This document shows positions 34,891 to 44,191 of a stretch of DNA of 64,000 nucleotides, one piece after another (position 1 is the stretch's first letter; each line of letters begins with the position of its first letter). This DNA is from Streptomyces chartreusis NRRL 3882 (GTDB lineage Bacteria > Actinomycetota > Actinomycetes > Streptomycetales > Streptomycetaceae): assembly GCF_900236475.1 (NCBI RefSeq), contig NZ_LT963352.1, forward strand, positions 2,170,001 to 2,234,000, in the 5' to 3' direction. A program made the position numbers and the translations under genes. The notes under the pieces are model-generated. The model ran no database searches. It saw only the letters and a program-made list of their open reading frames with translations, and was not told where the DNA came from.

Positions 34891-37467
34891 TCACAGACGC
34901 GGGTCCACCGGCTCCGACTCCAGGGCCAGGACGCCGAAGACGGCCTCGTGGACGCGCCACAGCGGCTCGCCCTCGGCCAGCCGGTCCAGCGCCTCCAGGC
35001 CGAGCGCGTACTCGCGGATCGCCAGGGACCGCTTGTGGTTGAGGAACCGGGAGCGCAGGCGGGCCAGGTTCTCCGGGCGGGTGTACTCGGGGCCGTAGAT
35101 GATCCGCAGGTACTCGCGGCCCCGGCACTTGATGCCGGGCTGCACCAGGCGGCCCTGCGTGTCGCGGACCAGTGCGCCGACCGGCTTGACGACCATGCCC
35201 TCGCCACCGCGGCCGGTCATCTCCAGCCACCAGTCGACACCGGCCCGGACCGACTCCGCGTCGGCGGTGTCGACGTAGAGCCGGCGGGTGGTCTGGAGCA
35301 GGCCGCTGCCGTCGTGCTCGACGAGCCGGTCGAGCAGGGCGAGCTGCTCGTCGTGCGGCAGCCCCGCGAGGCTGCGGCCCTGGACCGCGAGGATCTGGAA
35401 CGGTGCCAGGCGGACGCCGTCCAGGCCGTCCGTCGTCCAGCAGTAGCGGCGGTACGCCTCGGTGAACGCGGTGGCGTCGGCGGACCGTTCGCGGGTGCGG
35501 GACAGCAGTCCGGTCACGTCGACGCCCCGTGCCGCCGCGCCCTCCAGCGCGGCCAGCGCGCCCGGGAACACCGCGCCGGACGCGGCACCCACGGCGGCGT
35601 ACTGCGAGCGCAGCAGCCCGGACGCCTTCAGCGACCAGGGCATCAGCTCGGCGTCCAGCAGCAGCCAGTCCGTCTCGAGGTGCTCCCACAGTCCGGCCTC
35701 GCCGATCGCCGTGCGCACCCGGTCGAGGATCTCCTCGGTGAGCGCCGCGTCATCGAGGAACGGGCGGCCGGTGCGGGTGTAGAGGGACCCGGTGGGCCCT
35801 CCCCCACTCTCGGCTGCGCTCGAGCGGGAGGTGCCCCCATCGCCGAAGCGCTTGCGGGCCGCTTCCGCGTCCCGGCACACCAGGGCCACTGCCCGCGAGC
35901 CCATGTGCTTCTCCTCGCACACGACGCGCGCGACACCGTCCGCCGCGTACTGGGCGAAGGCCTCGGCCGGGTGCTCCAGGTAGCCGTCGATGTGACTCGT
36001 GGCCGTCGGGGCCATGGTCGGCGGGAGGTACGGCAGCAGCCGCGGGTCCACCGCGAAGCGGCTCATGACCTCCAGGGCCGCCGCCGCGTTCTCCTCGCGG
36101 ATCGAGATCCGGCCCTGGTGCCGGGTCTCCACGACCCGGCGGCCCCGCACGTCCGCCAGGTCCAGCGGGCGGCCGTCCTGCCCGCCGGGGGCCTCGGAGC
36201 GCAGCGGCCTCGCCGGCTCGTACCAGACCCGCTCCGCCGGTACGTCGACCAGCTCGCGCTCCGGCCAGCGCAGCGCGGTGAGCTTGCCGCCGAAGACGGC
36301 GCCGGTGTCCAGGCAGATGGTGTTGTTCAACCACGTTGCTTCCGGAACCGGTGTGTGGCCGTAGACGACGGCCGCCCGGCCGCGGTACTCCTCCGCCCAC
36401 GGGTAGCGCACCGGCAGGCCGAACTCGTCGGTCTCGCCGGTCGTGTCGCCGTACAGGGCGTGGCTGCGGACGCGGCCGGAGGTGCGGCCGTGGTACCTCT
36501 CGGGCAGCCCGGCGTGGCAGACGACCAGCCGGCCGCCGTCGAGGACGTAGTGGCTGACGAGGCCGTCGATGAACTCCCGTACCTCGGCGGCGAACTCCTC
36601 GCTCTCACCCGCCATCTGCTCGATGGTCTCGGCGAGGCCGTGGGTGTGCTGGACCTTGCGGCCGCGCAGGTACCGGCCGTACTTGTTCTCGTGGTTGCCG
36701 GGCACGCACAGGGCGTCGCCCGACTTCACCATCGCCATCACGCGGCGCAGCACGCCCGGGCTGTCGGGGCCGCGGTCGACCAGGTCGCCGACGAAGACGG
36801 CGGTCCGGCCCTCGGGGTGGACTCCGTCGGTGTAGCCCAGCTTGTCGAGGAGCGACTCCAGTTCGGCGGAGCAGCCGTGGATGTCGCCGATGATGTCGAA
36901 GGGGCCGGTGAGGTGGGTCAGGTCGTTGAAGCGCTTCTCGGTGACGACGGTGGCGGTCTCGACGTCCGCCACGCCGCGCAGGACGTGCACCTTGCGGAAG
37001 CCCTCGCGCTCCAGGTGCCTGAGGGAGCGGCGGAGTTCGCGGGTGTGGCGCTGGATGACGCGGCGGGGCATGTCAGCGCGGTCGGTGCGGGCCGCGTTGC
37101 GCTCGGCGCACACGTCCTCGGGCACGTCCAGCACGATGGCTATCGGCAGGACGTCGTACCGCCTGGCCAGCTCGACCAGCTGACGGCGGGCTTCGGGCTG
37201 CACGCTGGTCGCGTCCACGACGGTGCGGCGGCCCGCGGCGAGGCGCTTGCCGGCGATGTAGTGCAGGACGTCGAAGGCGTCCTTGGTGGCGCTCTGGTCG
37301 TTCTCGTCGTCCGAGACGAGACCGCGGCAGAAGTCGGACGAGATGATCTCCGTCGGCTTGAAGTGCCTGCGGGCGAACGTGGACTTGCCGGAGCCCGAGG
37401 CGCCGACGAGCACCACCAGGGAGAGGTCGGTGACGGGCAGGACGCGCCCCTCGCGTACGTCGGTCAT
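34891..37467 (-). CDS. pnkp: Polynucleotide kinase-phosphatase-ligase of bacterial RNA repair
   Basis: An 858-aa trifunctional RNA repair enzyme. The kinase P-loop is VGASGSGKST (21-30). The binuclear metallophosphoesterase has GDIHGC, VGDLVDRG and PGNHENK with VCHAGLP and YGHTP. The adenylyltransferase (ligase) domain has K520 in EEKHMGSRAV and a late GGEGMVVKP. It heals 5'-OH and 2',3'-cyclic phosphate ends and, with Hen1, seals and 2'-O-methylates RNA. The ATG at 37467 overlaps the Hen1 stop (ATGA). Residues about 543-557 (DGGTSRSSAAESGGG) are encoded by a palindromic repeat inserted in frame just after the ligase nucleophile (separate entry). Confidence 0.93.
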   Translation of the reverse strand: MTDVREGRVLPVTDLSLVVLVGASGSGKSTFARRHFKPTEIISSDFCRGLVSDDENDQSATKDAFDVLHYIAGKRLAAGRRTVVDATSVQPEARRQLVELARRYDVLPIAIVLDVPEDVCAERNAARTDRADMPRRVIQRHTRELRRSLRHLEREGFRKVHVLRGVADVETATVVTEKRFNDLTHLTGPFDIIGDIHGCSAELESLLDKLGYTDGVHPEGRTAVFVGDLVDRGPDSPGVLRRVMAMVKSGDALCVPGNHENKYGRYLRGRKVQHTHGLAETIEQMAGESEEFAAEVREFIDGLVSHYVLDGGRLVVCHAGLPERYHGRTSGRVRSHALYGDTTGETDEFGLPVRYPWAEEYRGRAAVVYGHTPVPEATWLNNTICLDTGAVFGGKLTALRWPERELVDVPAERVWYEPARPLRSEAPGGQDGRPLDLADVRGRRVVETRHQGRISIREENAAAALEVMSRFAVDPRLLPYLPPTMAPTATSHIDGYLEHPAEAFAQYAADGVARVVCEEKHMGSRAVALVCRDAEAARKRFGDGGTSRSSAAESGGGPTGSLYTRTGRPFLDDAALTEEILDRVRTAIGEAGLWEHLETDWLLLDAELMPWSLKASGLLRSQYAAVGAASGAVFPGALAALEGAAARGVDVTGLLSRTRERSADATAFTEAYRRYCWTTDGLDGVRLAPFQILAVQGRSLAGLPHDEQLALLDRLVEHDGSGLLQTTRRLYVDTADAESVRAGVDWWLEMTGRGGEGMVVKPVGALVRDTQGRLVQPGIKCRGREYLRIIYGPEYTRPENLARLRSRFLNHKRSLAIREYALGLEALDRLAEGEPLWRVHEAVFGVLALESEPVDPRL
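35798..35840. repeat. Palindromic Streptomyces repeat inserted in frame in pnkp
   Basis: CCTCCCCCACTCTCGGCTGC at 35798, then GCTCGAGCGGGAGGTGCCCC. It resembles a common Streptomyces intergenic element with CTCGAG near its centre. Its reverse strand is translated as a Gly/Ser-rich loop of the ligase domain. Confidence 0.7.
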
Positions 37468-38927
37468 GCCGCCTTCGCCTCCTTCGGGGTGGTCAGTGTG
37501 AACACGGCCATCTGGGTGGGCGGTCCCACCTCCGGGTCGTCCGGGCCGACGGGCACGAACTCGGCCTCGTATCCGTGCCGTTCGGCCACCGCCTCCGCCC
37601 AGGCCCGGAACTCCGCCCGGGTCCACTCGAAGCGGTGGTCGCCGTGCCGGACGTGACCGGCCGGGAGGCTCTCCCACCGCACGTTGTACTCGACGTTCGG
37701 GGTCGTCACGAGGACGGTCCGGGGCCGTGCGGCGCCGAACACGGCGTACTCCAGGGCGGGCAGCCGGGGCAGGTCGAGGTGCTCGATCACCTCGCTGAGC
37801 ACGGCGGCGTCGTACCCCTTGAGCCGGTTGTCGGTGTAGGCGAGCGAGCCCTGGAGGAGTGTGACGCGCGCGGCCTGCCGCTCCCCCATGCGGTCCAGCT
37901 TCAGCCGCCGGGACGCGATGGTGAGCGCGCGCATCGACACGTCCAGGCCCACGATCTCCGTGAACGCCGGGTCCTTGAGCAGCGCCTGCACCAACTGGCC
38001 CTGGCCGCAGCCGAGGTCGAGCACCCGGGCGGCCCCGGACGCCTTGAGCGCGGCGGTGATCGCCTCCCGGCGCTGCACGGCCAGCGGGGTCGGCCGCTCC
38101 TCGGTCTCGGTCTCCGCCTCGACCGCGTTGTCGATCTCCTCGACCTCGCTGTCGTCCGCCTCCGCCAGCCGCACCAGCTCCAGTCGCTCCGTCGCCTGCC
38201 GGGTCAGCGACCAGCGGCGCGAGAGGTAGCGGCTGGTGATCAGCTTCTGCTCCGGATGGCCGGGCAGCCAGCCCTCGCCGGCGCGCAGCAGCTTGTCGAC
38301 CTCGTCGGAGGAGACCCAGTAGTGCTTCGCGTCGTCCAGGACCGGGAGCAGGACGTACAGGTGGCGCAGGGCCTCGGCGAGGGTGCGGTCCACGGACTCC
38401 AGTTCGAGCCGGACGTAGCGCGAGTCGCCCCACTGCGGGAACTCGGTGTCCAGCGGCACGGGCTCGGCGGTGACCGTCCAGCCGAGCGGCTCGAAGAGCC
38501 GTCGTACCAGCGCGGGGCCGCCGCGGGCGGGCAGCGCCGGCACCTCGATGCGCAACGGCCGGGACTCGGCGGGCAGTTCGGGCCGGGCGTTGCAGACGCC
38601 TTTCATCGCGCTGGAGAACACGTTGCTCAGCGCCACGGCGAGGAGGGAGGAGGCGGCGTACGGGCGGTCGTTGACGTACTGCGCGAGTGCCGAGTCCGGG
38701 GCGCCGCCCCGGCCCTTGCCCTTGCCGCGCCGGACCAGGGCCACCGCGTCGACCTCCAGCAGCAGCGCCGCCGTGCAGCGCTGGGCGTCCGCCTCGGGGT
38801 AGAGGACGTGGGCCGTGCCGTAGGAGGTGGAGAACGCCTGTGCCTTCTCGGGATGCTTGTGCAGCAGGAAGCCGAGATCGGTGGCGGGGCGCTCCGGGGT
38901 GCCGGTGGTCGTGATGGTCAGAAACAC
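37464..38927 (-). CDS. hen1: 3'-terminal RNA ribose 2'-O-methyltransferase Hen1
   Basis: A 487-aa protein. The N-terminal half activates Pnkp ligation; the C-terminal half is the methyltransferase with SAM motif VLDLGCGQGQL and the Mn-binding EVIEHLDLPRL motif plus the conserved TTPNVEYNV and GHVRHGDHRFEW stretches typical of Hen1. It methylates the 3'-terminal ribose of broken RNA before Pnkp seals it, making the site resistant to re-cleavage. GTG 38927 gives the conserved family start MFLTITTTG. It is coupled to pnkp by ATGA overlap. Confidence 0.93.
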   Translation of the reverse strand: MFLTITTTGTPERPATDLGFLLHKHPEKAQAFSTSYGTAHVLYPEADAQRCTAALLLEVDAVALVRRGKGKGRGGAPDSALAQYVNDRPYAASSLLAVALSNVFSSAMKGVCNARPELPAESRPLRIEVPALPARGGPALVRRLFEPLGWTVTAEPVPLDTEFPQWGDSRYVRLELESVDRTLAEALRHLYVLLPVLDDAKHYWVSSDEVDKLLRAGEGWLPGHPEQKLITSRYLSRRWSLTRQATERLELVRLAEADDSEVEEIDNAVEAETETEERPTPLAVQRREAITAALKASGAARVLDLGCGQGQLVQALLKDPAFTEIVGLDVSMRALTIASRRLKLDRMGERQAARVTLLQGSLAYTDNRLKGYDAAVLSEVIEHLDLPRLPALEYAVFGAARPRTVLVTTPNVEYNVRWESLPAGHVRHGDHRFEWTRAEFRAWAEAVAERHGYEAEFVPVGPDDPEVGPPTQMAVFTLTTPKEAKAA

Positions 38928-39088
38928 GGTGGGTCGACCTCTGATCAGTGGTCTGAACTGCGGATACGCCCCACCGTACAGAGCCGGCCCCGGCACCACC
39001 CGGGAATTTTCGCTAGCCTCCCGGTCGACCGGGCGTTCGAGGGGGATTCGCAGGAGCGCCCACGCACGCGGAGATGCGGAGGCCTCAC

Positions 39089-39901
39089 GTGACAGACGCC
39101 GGGACCAGCGCGGGACACATCGACACCGGCAAACCCCACTCGGCACGCATGTACGACTACTACCTCGGCGGGAAGGACAACTACCCGGTCGACGCGGAGG
39201 CGGCCGAGCAGGTGATATCGCTCTTCCCCGCCGCCAGGGAAATGGCGCGGACCAACCGCCTGTTCATGCACCGCGCCTCCCGGCTGCTGGCCGGGCGAGG
39301 TGTCCGGCAGTTCCTCGACATCGGGACCGGCATTCCGACCGAGCCGAACCTCCACCAGATCGTCCAGGAGATCGTCCCGCGGGCCCGGGTGGTGTACGCG
39401 GACAACGACCCGATCGTCCTGAGGCACGCCCAGGCCCTGCTGCACAGCGCACCGGAAGGAAAGACCGCCTACGTCCACGGCGACGTGCGGGAACCGGGAA
39501 AGATCATCGAGGCGGCACGGGAGACCCTCGACTTCAGCCGGCCGATCGCACTGTCCCTGGTGGCCCTGCTGCACCTGGTGGCGGACGAGGACGAGCCCGC
39601 CCGGATCGTGCGCGAGCTTCTCGAACCCCTGCCGGCCGGAAGCTACTTGACGCTCTCCCACGCCACGGGCGACTTCGACCCGGAGACCTGGGAGCGGGTC
39701 GTCGAGGTGTACCGCAAGGGCGGGACGGCGGCGCAGGTGCGCTCCCACGCCGAGTTCTCGGCGTTCTTCACGGGACTTGAGCTGGTGGAGCCGGGGGTGG
39801 TGCTCGCCGCTCGGTGGCATCCCGAGCTCGGGGAACAGACCGGCGGCGGGGGCGGGGGCGAGGAGACGCCCCTCTACGTGGCGGTCGGCCGCAAGCCGTG
39901 A
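39089..39901 (+). CDS. SAM-dependent methyltransferase, Methyltransf_19 (former DUF574) family
   Basis: A 270-aa actinobacterial methyltransferase. Family marks: ARMYDYYLGGKDNYPVD near the N-terminus, FLDIGTGIPTEPN (SAM site), VVYADNDPIVL and HLVADEDEPA. Streptomyces carry many paralogues with unknown substrates. GTG 39089 is chosen because GGAGG lies 9 bp upstream; ATG 39074 is the alternative. It is divergent from hen1. Confidence 0.87.
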   Translation: MTDAGTSAGHIDTGKPHSARMYDYYLGGKDNYPVDAEAAEQVISLFPAAREMARTNRLFMHRASRLLAGRGVRQFLDIGTGIPTEPNLHQIVQEIVPRARVVYADNDPIVLRHAQALLHSAPEGKTAYVHGDVREPGKIIEAARETLDFSRPIALSLVALLHLVADEDEPARIVRELLEPLPAGSYLTLSHATGDFDPETWERVVEVYRKGGTAAQVRSHAEFSAFFTGLELVEPGVVLAARWHPELGEQTGGGGGGEETPLYVAVGRKP

Positions 39902-40001
39902 GGGTGGCTCCGGCGGATCGCGCGCCACGCCCGATCCGCCGGACAGACGTCCTGTCGTGCTGCCGTACCCGCCGTTCTGCCGTACCGGCCGCGTACCGGC
40001 C

Positions 40002-40925
40002 TCAGGACAGCTGGGACTGCACCTGCGAGGAGATCAGCTCCAGGTGGTCGAGGTCGTCCAGATCGAGGATCTGGAGGTAGATGCGGCTCGCGCCGATCTC
40101 GGCGTAGCGGCCGATCTTGTCGACGACCTCGGCCGGGGTGCCCGCCAGGCCGTTGAGCCTCAGCTCGTCGGGCTGACGGCCGATCGCCTCGGCCCGGCGG
40201 GCGACCTCCTGGTCGTCCCGGCCGACGCAGACGACGAGGGCGTTGGAGTAGGTCAGGTCGTCGCCGTTGCGGCCGGCCTCCTCGGCGGCGGCACGGACCC
40301 GGCCGAACTGGCGCTCGCTGTCCTCGATCGAGGCGAAGGGGATGTTGAACTCGTCGGCGTACTTCGCGGCCAGCCGCGGGGTGCGGGTGGCGCCGTGGCC
40401 GCCGACGAGCACGGGGATCTTCTTCTGCGCGGGCTTGGGCAGCGCGGGAGAGTCCGTGAGGTCGTAGTAGGTGCCGTGGAAGTCGTAGGTCTTGCCGAGA
40501 TCCGTCGACCACAGGCCGGTGACGATCTCCAGCTGTTCCTCGAGGCGGGCGAACTTCTCCTTGGGGAACGGGATGCCGTAGGCCGTGTGCTCCTCCTCGA
40601 ACCAGCCGGCGCCGAGGCCGAGTTCGACCCGGCCGCCGGACATCTGGTCGACCTGCGCGACCTGGATGGCGAGCACGCCGGGGAGCCGGAAGGTGCCGGC
40701 GGTCATCAGGGTGCCGAGCCGGATGCGCTTGGTCTCACGGGCGAGTCCGGCCAGCGTGATCCAGGCGTCGGTGGGGCCGGGCAGGCCGTCCACGGAGCCC
40801 ATGCGGAGATAGTGGTCGGAACGGAAAAATGCGTCGAAGCCGAGCTCCTCCGTGGCCTTGGCCACGGTGAGCAGAGTGTCGTAGGTGGCCCCCTGCTGGG
40901 GCTCGGTGAAGATGCGAAGATCCAT
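40002..40925 (-). CDS. LLM-class F420-dependent oxidoreductase
   Basis: A 307-aa luciferase-superfamily protein. Motifs: MDLRIFTEPQQGATYD start, SDHYLRMG, RLGTLMTAGTFRLPGVLA, LGLGAGWFEEEH and VGGHGATRTPRLAAKYADE. LGxGAGWxxxEH is typical of F420-dependent members. The substrate is unknown. ATG 40925 follows GGAGGC. It is convergent with the methyltransferase gene. Confidence 0.88.
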   Translation of the reverse strand: MDLRIFTEPQQGATYDTLLTVAKATEELGFDAFFRSDHYLRMGSVDGLPGPTDAWITLAGLARETKRIRLGTLMTAGTFRLPGVLAIQVAQVDQMSGGRVELGLGAGWFEEEHTAYGIPFPKEKFARLEEQLEIVTGLWSTDLGKTYDFHGTYYDLTDSPALPKPAQKKIPVLVGGHGATRTPRLAAKYADEFNIPFASIEDSERQFGRVRAAAEEAGRNGDDLTYSNALVVCVGRDDQEVARRAEAIGRQPDELRLNGLAGTPAEVVDKIGRYAEIGASRIYLQILDLDDLDHLELISSQVQSQLS

Positions 40926-41162
40926 GCCTCCATCCTGCACGCCGGGCCGTGGGACGACGGATCGGACCCCCGTCCCGCCCGGTCCCCGGTCGGGTGAAAT
41001 TACGTCAATACCGCGGGTCCCCCGTGACCGGGCCAGTGACCGGCCCCGTTGGTGATCGTTGGCTCGGGCGGAGCCGGAGCCCCCGGCTTCCGCACCGGCC
41101 GGTGAGCGCCGGGGCGTCACCCGCGTCGGCCTCCCCGGGGGCCAGGGGCCGAGGAGGCCGTC

Positions 41163-41336
41163 ATGTCCGAAGAGACCGTGCCGCAGCAGGGCGGGACCGG
41201 GCAGCCGAAAGGGCTGTTGCAGCAGATGGAGGAGCTGATGGCGGCGTTGAACGCGGACCTGTCGGCGCTGGACGCGGATCTCCAGGCGGCGGGGGACGCC
41301 GACCGGAGGTCGGGCGAGGAGGAGCAGGTCGGCTGA
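41163..41336 (+). CDS. 57-aa hypothetical helical protein
   Basis: ATG with GAGGAGG 6 bp upstream. The product starts MSEETVPQQGGTGQPKG and then forms a single amphipathic helix (LLQQMEELMAALNADL, ALDADLQAAGD) ending in an acidic tail. No Cys, no double-glycine processing site and no membrane segment. It looks like a small coiled-coil protein of unknown role. Confidence 0.6.
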   Translation: MSEETVPQQGGTGQPKGLLQQMEELMAALNADLSALDADLQAAGDADRRSGEEEQVG

Positions 41337-41356
41337 GGCCTGCTCCGGCGGGGCGG

Positions 41357-41375
41357 GCCGGAGCCGGCCTCCGGC
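41357..41375. terminator. Bidirectional hairpin between convergent genes
   Basis: GCCGGAG-CCGGC-CTCCGGC, lying between the 57-aa gene (stop 41336) and the DUF6099-type gene (stop 41381). Confidence 0.5.
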
Positions 41376-41380
41376 AGCCG

Positions 41381-41851
41381 CTACCCCGCCTCCCTCTCCG
41401 GTAACGCCTGTTCCCGGTCCGCGAGTCTGCGGAGCATCTCCAGGACGCGGTCCCGGGACTCGTCCGCCGCGTCGATGGCCTCCATGCACTGCCAGTACGT
41501 GCCCTCGTCGTCCGCGGCGCAGGCGAGGCCCACGAGGGCGATGCCGACCTCGCCGAGGAGGCCACCGAGGTACATCAGGGTGTGGCGGGCGTCGCCCAAC
41601 TCGGTGAGCTGGCCCGCCCGCAGCTCACCGGGGGCCAGATCGGGCGGGTCGAGGACACCGCAGCCGCGGCCCGCCAGCTCCGTCAACCCCAGTGCCTCGC
41701 CGCGCAGTTCGGGCGGTCCGGCGACCGCGAGGCGGCTGCCGATCGCCTGCGCGAGGGCCTGAGCCTGCCACACTTCGGCCAGGACCCCCGGCACATCGCC
41801 GCCCGCGGCCAGGGACCGCCTGCTCGTCACGATGAGCCGCACCGCGTCCAT
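41381..41851 (-). CDS. DUF6099-like helical protein
   Basis: A 156-aa all-alpha protein: MDAVRLIVTSRRSLA start, VWQAQALAQAIGSRL, GPPELRGEALGLTELAG and a long C-terminal helix. This pattern matches the DUF6099 family found throughout Streptomyces. No catalytic residues, signal peptide or membrane segment. It is probably monocistronic. Confidence 0.7.
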   Translation of the reverse strand: MDAVRLIVTSRRSLAAGGDVPGVLAEVWQAQALAQAIGSRLAVAGPPELRGEALGLTELAGRGCGVLDPPDLAPGELRAGQLTELGDARHTLMYLGGLLGEVGIALVGLACAADDEGTYWQCMEAIDAADESRDRVLEMLRRLADREQALPEREAG

Positions 41852-42050
41852 GCGCTGCCCCCGTCCTGTCCGACGCGCTCCGCGCGTCCGTCCGCCCGAA
41901 CTCCCTTGTTCACTACCCAGAGTGAAGGGGTGTGAGACGAAAAGCCAGAGGAAGACGGAAATCTGCGGACAACAATTCGGATTCGGGTCGCGTTTTGATT
42001 ACGGAGAGTACAAGCGGACTGTGTGACTCCTGGAGTGGACCGCCCGGCTC

Positions 42051-42374
42051 CTAGATCGGGAACCTCCGTTCGTTCCGGTCGATCTTCGCGTCCAGCGCGG
42101 CCAGCGGGTCGATGCCGAGCACCTCGCACAGCTGGAGCAGATACGCGAGCACGTCGGCGACCTCGTCCGTGACCCGGTGCGCGGTGTCCGGATCGGCCAT
42201 GACCCGGGCCGACTCCTCGGGCGTCAGCCACTGGAAGATCTCGACCAGCTCGGACGCCTCCACGCTGAGCGCGGCGGCCAGGTTCTTGGGTGTGTGGTAG
42301 GGCTGCCAGTTCCGCGCGGCCGCGAACTCGGCCAGCCGGCGTTGCAGTCTCGCCACGTCGAGAGGTTCTGTCAC
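42051..42374 (-). CDS. MazG-like nucleotide pyrophosphohydrolase
   Basis: A 107-aa all-alpha NTP-PPase. Metal-binding motif: VEASELVEIFQWL (ExxE) and DEVADVLAYLLQLC (ExxD), as in RS21-C6/MazG-type enzymes that hydrolyse (d)NTPs to NMP and PPi, often house-cleaning. GTG 42374 overlaps the stop of the AAA ATPase gene by 4 bp, so the two are co-expressed. Confidence 0.88.
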   Translation of the reverse strand: MTEPLDVARLQRRLAEFAAARNWQPYHTPKNLAAALSVEASELVEIFQWLTPEESARVMADPDTAHRVTDEVADVLAYLLQLCEVLGIDPLAALDAKIDRNERRFPI

Positions 42375-43564
42375 GGCTTCAGGTGTACCACCGTGACCCC
42401 GTCGGTCCCGGCGGCCCATGACGCGTCGCTCACCGCGCCGACCAGCCGGATGTGGCCGCGCTCGCACATCCGGGCCGCGAGCCGCAGCAGTTCGCCCCGC
42501 TGCCCGGGATCGAGTCCCCGGTCGAGGCCGTCGGCGAGCACGGTGAGCGTCTGGAGGGCGGCGGGCACCTCGCCGGCCGGGTCCAGGTCGAGCACACCCG
42601 GCCCGGTGAGCAGCACCAGTGCGAGCGCGACGTATCTCAACTCCCCCTCGCCCAGCCGGCCGAGCTCCGTCCGGATGCCGTCGCCCCGGTCGAGCACCGC
42701 CCGCACCGCCCCGCCGGCCGCCGGCTCGGCCAGCACGTCCGCCACCGGACCCGCGCAGCCGGCCCGTACCGCCGCGACGAACTGCGCGTGCCGGTGTCCG
42801 CACTCGGCGCGGGTGCGCAACAGGACGTCCGCGAGGTTGCCGCAGTCGCGGAGCAGCCGGCCGGAGCCGGCCGGTACGGGGCCGCGCATCCGGCCGGGAC
42901 CGGGGTCACAGGCGAAGACGGAGCGCAGGGCGACCACCATCTGCTCGGCGGCGGCCAGCACCCTGCGCTGCCCGGGCGTCCGGCCGGCCACGCGCAGCGG
43001 CAGCAGGGCGGTGCCGAGCCGGTCGTCCGGCAGCGGGCCACGGGTCACCGGCGTCGGCCCGGCCGTGTGCCAGGCGGCCTGCACGGCGCGCTTCCCGGGG
43101 TCGCGCAGGGCGGTCTCCAGCAGGACCAGTCCGCCGGCCGTCAACCGCTCGCCCACCACGCGCAGTTGAGGCTCGGCCTGCACGGCGACATCGAGCCGGA
43201 CCGGGCCGGCGGGCCCGTCGGCCGTGCAGCCGATACGGAAGCCCCGGCGGTGCTGCGCGTCGGGCCGGGCCCGCTCCGGTACACAGGCGACGGGGTCCGG
43301 GAACGCCTCGCCGAGCGCCGCGCCTCCCCCGAGCCGGGCGAGCGCCTCGTACGCCCGCAGCGCACTGGACTTGCCGCAGCCGCTGGGACCGGCGAGGAGG
43401 GTGAGCGGCCCGAGCGGGAGTACGGCGCGGCGGTGGCTGGTGAAGGCGGACAGCCGCAGTTCGGTGATGCGCGGCCGCTCGGGGTGCGCGGCGCCGCCCG
43501 CCGGAGGGCCGGGCTGCACGAGGGGGGTGGGAGCGGGGGGCGTGGGAGCGGGGGGCTGGGTCAT
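42371..43564 (-). CDS. AAA/ABC-type (SMC-like) ATPase
   Basis: A 397-aa P-loop protein. N-terminal LSAFTSHRRAVLPLGPLTLLAG and Walker A AGPSGCGKSSAL (about 55-66); the C-terminal half has a GEGELRYVALALVLLTGPG signature-like stretch and DLDPAGEVPA as an altered Walker B/D-loop; a final SDASWAA replaces the usual H-loop. This is the RecF/SMC-like AAA_21 arrangement without a long coiled coil. It is coupled to the MazG-like hydrolase. Its substrate or nucleic-acid target is unknown. ATG 43564 is used; in-frame upstream sequence is low-complexity. Confidence 0.75.
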   Translation of the reverse strand: MTQPPAPTPPAPTPLVQPGPPAGGAAHPERPRITELRLSAFTSHRRAVLPLGPLTLLAGPSGCGKSSALRAYEALARLGGGAALGEAFPDPVACVPERARPDAQHRRGFRIGCTADGPAGPVRLDVAVQAEPQLRVVGERLTAGGLVLLETALRDPGKRAVQAAWHTAGPTPVTRGPLPDDRLGTALLPLRVAGRTPGQRRVLAAAEQMVVALRSVFACDPGPGRMRGPVPAGSGRLLRDCGNLADVLLRTRAECGHRHAQFVAAVRAGCAGPVADVLAEPAAGGAVRAVLDRGDGIRTELGRLGEGELRYVALALVLLTGPGVLDLDPAGEVPAALQTLTVLADGLDRGLDPGQRGELLRLAARMCERGHIRLVGAVSDASWAAGTDGVTVVHLKP

Positions 43565-43672
43565 GTCCGGACCGTAGGACTTGGTCCGCGGGACGAACCG
43601 TTCCGTCTTCCGGGGCTTCCCACGATCGGGCGACCCGCTCCCAGAGGCCGTCACCCTCACCCCCGGGCGACG

Positions 43673-44068
43673 TCACACCCCGGGAACCCCGACCCCCTCC
43701 ATCAGCCCTGTCACCTCGGTCCCCGCCGGCGTGAGCAGGAACACGTTGCGGTCCACCCGGTGCATTCCGCTCGCCAGGCCGAAGACGACGCCCGTGCTGA
43801 AGTCGAGGACGCGCTTGGCGACCTCCGTCTCCGCGCCGGTCAGGTCGAGCAGCACCGGCACGCCGGCCATCAGGGTCTCGGCGACGTCACGGGCGTCGGC
43901 GAAGACGTTCACCCGCAGGACGACGAAGCGGCGTCGCGCCTCCGTCTCGGCCTCGGGTATGGACCGGTGGTCGACGGAGGACGGCCAGGCGTCCCGGCCC
44001 CGCAGCGGCACGACCTGGGCGAGCCCCTCCCACTGTTCGTCGGTGACATCGTGGCTGTTCACCGGCAT
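43673..44068 (-). CDS. SepF-like cell division protein (SflB-type)
   Basis: A 131-aa protein. The core FVVLRVNVFADARDVAETLMAGVPVLLDLTGAETEVAKRVLDF is the SepF fold that binds FtsZ (key run: AETLMAGVPVLLDL). The N-terminal amphipathic membrane-targeting helix of true SepF is not evident, as in the SepF-like proteins of Streptomyces. ATG 44068 follows GGACGGAG; an in-frame start at 44146 would add 26 residues of no evident structure. Neighbourhood (arcA/arcB about 23 kb away) fits the SCO59xx region of S. coelicolor where sflB lies. Confidence 0.78.
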   Translation of the reverse strand: MPVNSHDVTDEQWEGLAQVVPLRGRDAWPSSVDHRSIPEAETEARRRFVVLRVNVFADARDVAETLMAGVPVLLDLTGAETEVAKRVLDFSTGVVFGLASGMHRVDRNVFLLTPAGTEVTGLMEGVGVPGV

Positions 44069-44191
44069 GCTCCGTCCTGGCTCGCGCTGGCTGTCTCCAT
44101 CGGCCAATTCTTGCGCACGGTCACCCGTTCGGCCCAACAGCGACACGCTCCGCCACCTCGATGCACCTCACAACGGCCGGAAGACGGCTGT

